Shown here piece by piece: positions 5,067-6,470 of a stretch of 6,470 nt of DNA. Under the pieces are notes generated by a model that was given only the letters and a program-made list of their open reading frames with translations, was not told the origin of the DNA and ran no database searches. The translations under genes were made by a program, and so were the position numbers. Source of the DNA: JBGQAS01 sp964498605 (GTDB lineage Bacteria > Chloroflexota > Anaerolineae > Anaerolineales > Anaerolineaceae); NCBI GenBank assembly GCA_964498605.1, contig CAZCHK010000083.1, positions 1-6,470 on the forward strand. Direction: 5' to 3'. How positions within the stretch are numbered: the stretch's first letter is position 1; each line of letters opens with the position of its first letter.

Positions 5067-5513
5067 ATGGAATCCAAAAAGAAGATAGGCATCATCATCT
5101 GCGACCGCTACCGCACCTGCGCCGGTGGAAAATGCCTGCGCGCCATGCAAAACCGAGAAGGCGCTTTCAGCGTCTACATGGATTCTGAGGTGGAGCTGGT
5201 CGGTTACACGACATGCGGCGGCTGCCCCGGAGGCAACATCGAGTACGCGGGTGATGAAATGATCAAAAATGGGGCACAGGTGATCCACCTGGCGACCGGT
5301 TTCCTGGTCGGTTATCCTCCATGCCCTTACATGGGCACTTTCAAGACCTTTTTGGAGAAGCGCTACGGCATCCCCGTTGTTCTGGGAACCCATCCCATCC
5401 CGCAGAAGTACCTGGATATGCACGAACAGCTTGGAACCTGGGAAGATCCAAGCTGGCAAACGCTGCTTCATCCAACGATGACGGATGAAGCAACCCGCAA
5501 AGCCTACAACTGA
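5067..5513 (+). CDS. CGGC domain-containing protein
   Basis: The 148-residue protein opens KIGIIICDRYRTCAGGKCLR (6-25) and contains the naming motif TCGGCPGGNIEYAG (49-62), with cysteines at 12, 18, 23, 50, 53 and 86. It also has IHLATGFLVGYPPCPY (73-88) and the late motif GIPVVLGTHP (101-110). This is the putative metal-binding CGGC domain found mostly in anaerobic bacteria and archaea. Its function is not established; the six conserved-looking Cys and the His of GTHP suggest metal or cluster binding. It has no signal peptide or membrane segment. It lies 23 nt after the DUF59 gene and 6 nt before the radical SAM gene, so it belongs to the same operon. ATG 5040 is an alternative start. Confidence 0.9.
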   Translation: MESKKKIGIIICDRYRTCAGGKCLRAMQNREGAFSVYMDSEVELVGYTTCGGCPGGNIEYAGDEMIKNGAQVIHLATGFLVGYPPCPYMGTFKTFLEKRYGIPVVLGTHPIPQKYLDMHEQLGTWEDPSWQTLLHPTMTDEATRKAYN

Positions 5514-5519
5514 ATCAGC

Positions 5520-6470
5520 ATGCTTGTCTTTGGCCCGGTACCTTCGCGCCGCCTGGGTAACAGCCTGGGAATCAACCACATCTTTTCCAAGCACTGCTCG
5601 TATGCATGCGTGTACTGCCAGGTGGGAAGAACTAACCAGCTTGAAATACGTCCCCGCGCTTTCTACACCGTCAAGAAAATCATTTCACAGGTTCAGCGAA
5701 AGATTTCGGAGAGTATGGACTCCGGGCGGCGGATTGATTACCTCACCCTGGTGCCGGACGGAGAACCTGCCCTGGATTTCCACCTTGAAGATCTCATTCT
5801 CGCCCTCAAGCGGTTCTCAATTCCCATCGGGGTGATTTCCAACTCGTCATTGATCGATCAGCCCTCCGTGCAATCTGCCCTTCTCCATGCCGACTGGGTG
5901 TCACTAAAATTCGATGCGGTATGTGAAAATGCCTGGCGAAAGATCAACCGGCCGCACGGGAGTCTGGTCCTGCAGAATATCCTTACAGGCGCGCTGCTCT
6001 TTCGCCAAGCTTACCCCGGGAAACTGGTGACGGAAACCATGCTGATTTCGCAGATCAACGATACGGCTGACGATATTAACCTGTTGATCAGTTACCTGCT
6101 CGAACTGCAGCCGTTCAAATCCTATCTCTCCATTCCCACGCGTCCCCCCTGCGAGAAGTGGGTGACTCCTCCACCGCCGGAACGCCTGCGTTCAATCCTG
6201 GAGGCGTGTTCCGACAGGCTGAACAATATGGACCTTCTTTTTGATGCAGAAGTGGGGGATTTCATTTCAACTGGCGATCTCACAGAAGACATCCTCAGCA
6301 TCGCCGCGGTACACCCCGTGCGTGAAGAATCCTTGAAAAACATGGTCAGCCAGGCCGGCAAGGATTGGTCCTTGATTCATACACTGGTCCAGCAGAAAGC
6401 CCTGCTTGCCATTCGCTACCGGTCTGAAGTGTTCTATTTCACGAACCCGGAAATCCACAACAGGCGCTGA
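5520..6470 (+). CDS. Radical SAM protein of the FGPVPSRRLG family (TYW1-like Fe-S oxidoreductase)
   Basis: The 316-residue protein is complete, its TGA being the last base of the window. It starts MLVFGPVPSRRLGNSLGI, a hallmark of one COG0731-related radical SAM family, then KHCSYACVYCQVG (24-36), where C26, C30 and C33 form the CxxxCxxC site for the SAM-binding 4Fe-4S cluster. LVPDGEPALD (77-86) is the GGEP-like SAM-contact motif, with GEP kept. SLIDQPSVQSAL, WVSLKFDA (126-133) and RPHGSL follow the barrel order. A C-terminal segment (about 258-308: HPVREESLKNMV, DWSLIHTL, EVFYF) resembles a winged helix. The substrate is unknown. There is no clear ribosome binding site; 6 nt separate it from the CGGC gene, so translational coupling is likely. 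It could modify a peptide, a cofactor or a protein of this operon (inference). The operon may continue beyond the window. Confidence 0.92.
   Translation: MLVFGPVPSRRLGNSLGINHIFSKHCSYACVYCQVGRTNQLEIRPRAFYTVKKIISQVQRKISESMDSGRRIDYLTLVPDGEPALDFHLEDLILALKRFSIPIGVISNSSLIDQPSVQSALLHADWVSLKFDAVCENAWRKINRPHGSLVLQNILTGALLFRQAYPGKLVTETMLISQINDTADDINLLISYLLELQPFKSYLSIPTRPPCEKWVTPPPPERLRSILEACSDRLNNMDLLFDAEVGDFISTGDLTEDILSIAAVHPVREESLKNMVSQAGKDWSLIHTLVQQKALLAIRYRSEVFYFTNPEIHNRR

Noticed and set aside
5052..5594. Leftward open frame of 180 codons
   Set aside because: It is antisense to the CGGC gene and the start of the radical SAM gene; high-GC third positions explain the lack of stops.
6122..6470. Transcription terminator or further small genes at the right edge
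   Set aside because: The radical SAM frame runs to the last base; no hairpin with a T-run can be seen, and the leftward frames here are shadows.
1..6470. CRISPR array, tRNA, rRNA, insertion sequence or phage genes
   Set aside because: I saw no regularly spaced repeats, no tRNA-like arms, no transposase motifs and no terminal inverted repeats anywhere in the window.

Overview
The window looks like a bacterial chromosome segment, moderately GC-rich in the genes and strongly AT-rich in the one central intergenic region. The gene set suggests an anaerobe: NifX/orange-protein-like domains, two MinD-type ATPases carrying ferredoxin inserts, a DUF59 protein, a CGGC-domain protein, a radical SAM enzyme and small glycine/arginine-rich DUF5320-type proteins. 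The style of the proteins resembles anaerobic Chloroflexota (Anaerolineae) or Firmicutes/Deltaproteobacteria-type anaerobes, but I cannot assign a taxon from the sequence alone. No rRNA, tRNA, CRISPR or mobile element was seen.

Layout. Left of about 848, everything reads leftward: a PadR-family regulator (847-452), a 68-residue DUF5320-like protein whose ATG overlaps the padR stop codon (452-246), and a second DUF5320-like protein that runs off the left edge (212-1). An AT-rich 170-bp divergent control region (848-1017) holds a near-consensus leftward promoter for padR and an extended -10 element for the rightward genes. From 1018 to the last base, eight tightly packed rightward genes form a probable operon: an OsmC-family protein, an XRE-cupin regulator fused in frame to a NifX-type domain, a stand-alone NifX-like protein with a TTG start, two consecutive MinD/ferredoxin ATPases, a DUF59 (MIP18/SufT-like) protein, a CGGC-domain protein, and a radical SAM protein whose stop codon is the final base.

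How they may work together (inference). NifX-like domains bind metal-sulfur clusters or their precursors. MinD/Mrp-type ATPases with two 4Fe-4S sites resemble both Fe-S carrier proteins and the ATPases encoded beside the Mo-Cu orange protein of Desulfovibrio. DUF59 proteins take part in Fe-S maturation. The set therefore reads as a dedicated assembly or trafficking module for a metal-sulfur cluster, without nitrogenase genes in view. The most unusual element is the regulator-NifX fusion: a DNA-binding protein physically joined to a cluster-binding domain, with a strong ribosome binding site and ATG still present at the junction. This could be a real cluster-sensing regulator, a dual-product gene, or the result of a single-base indel.
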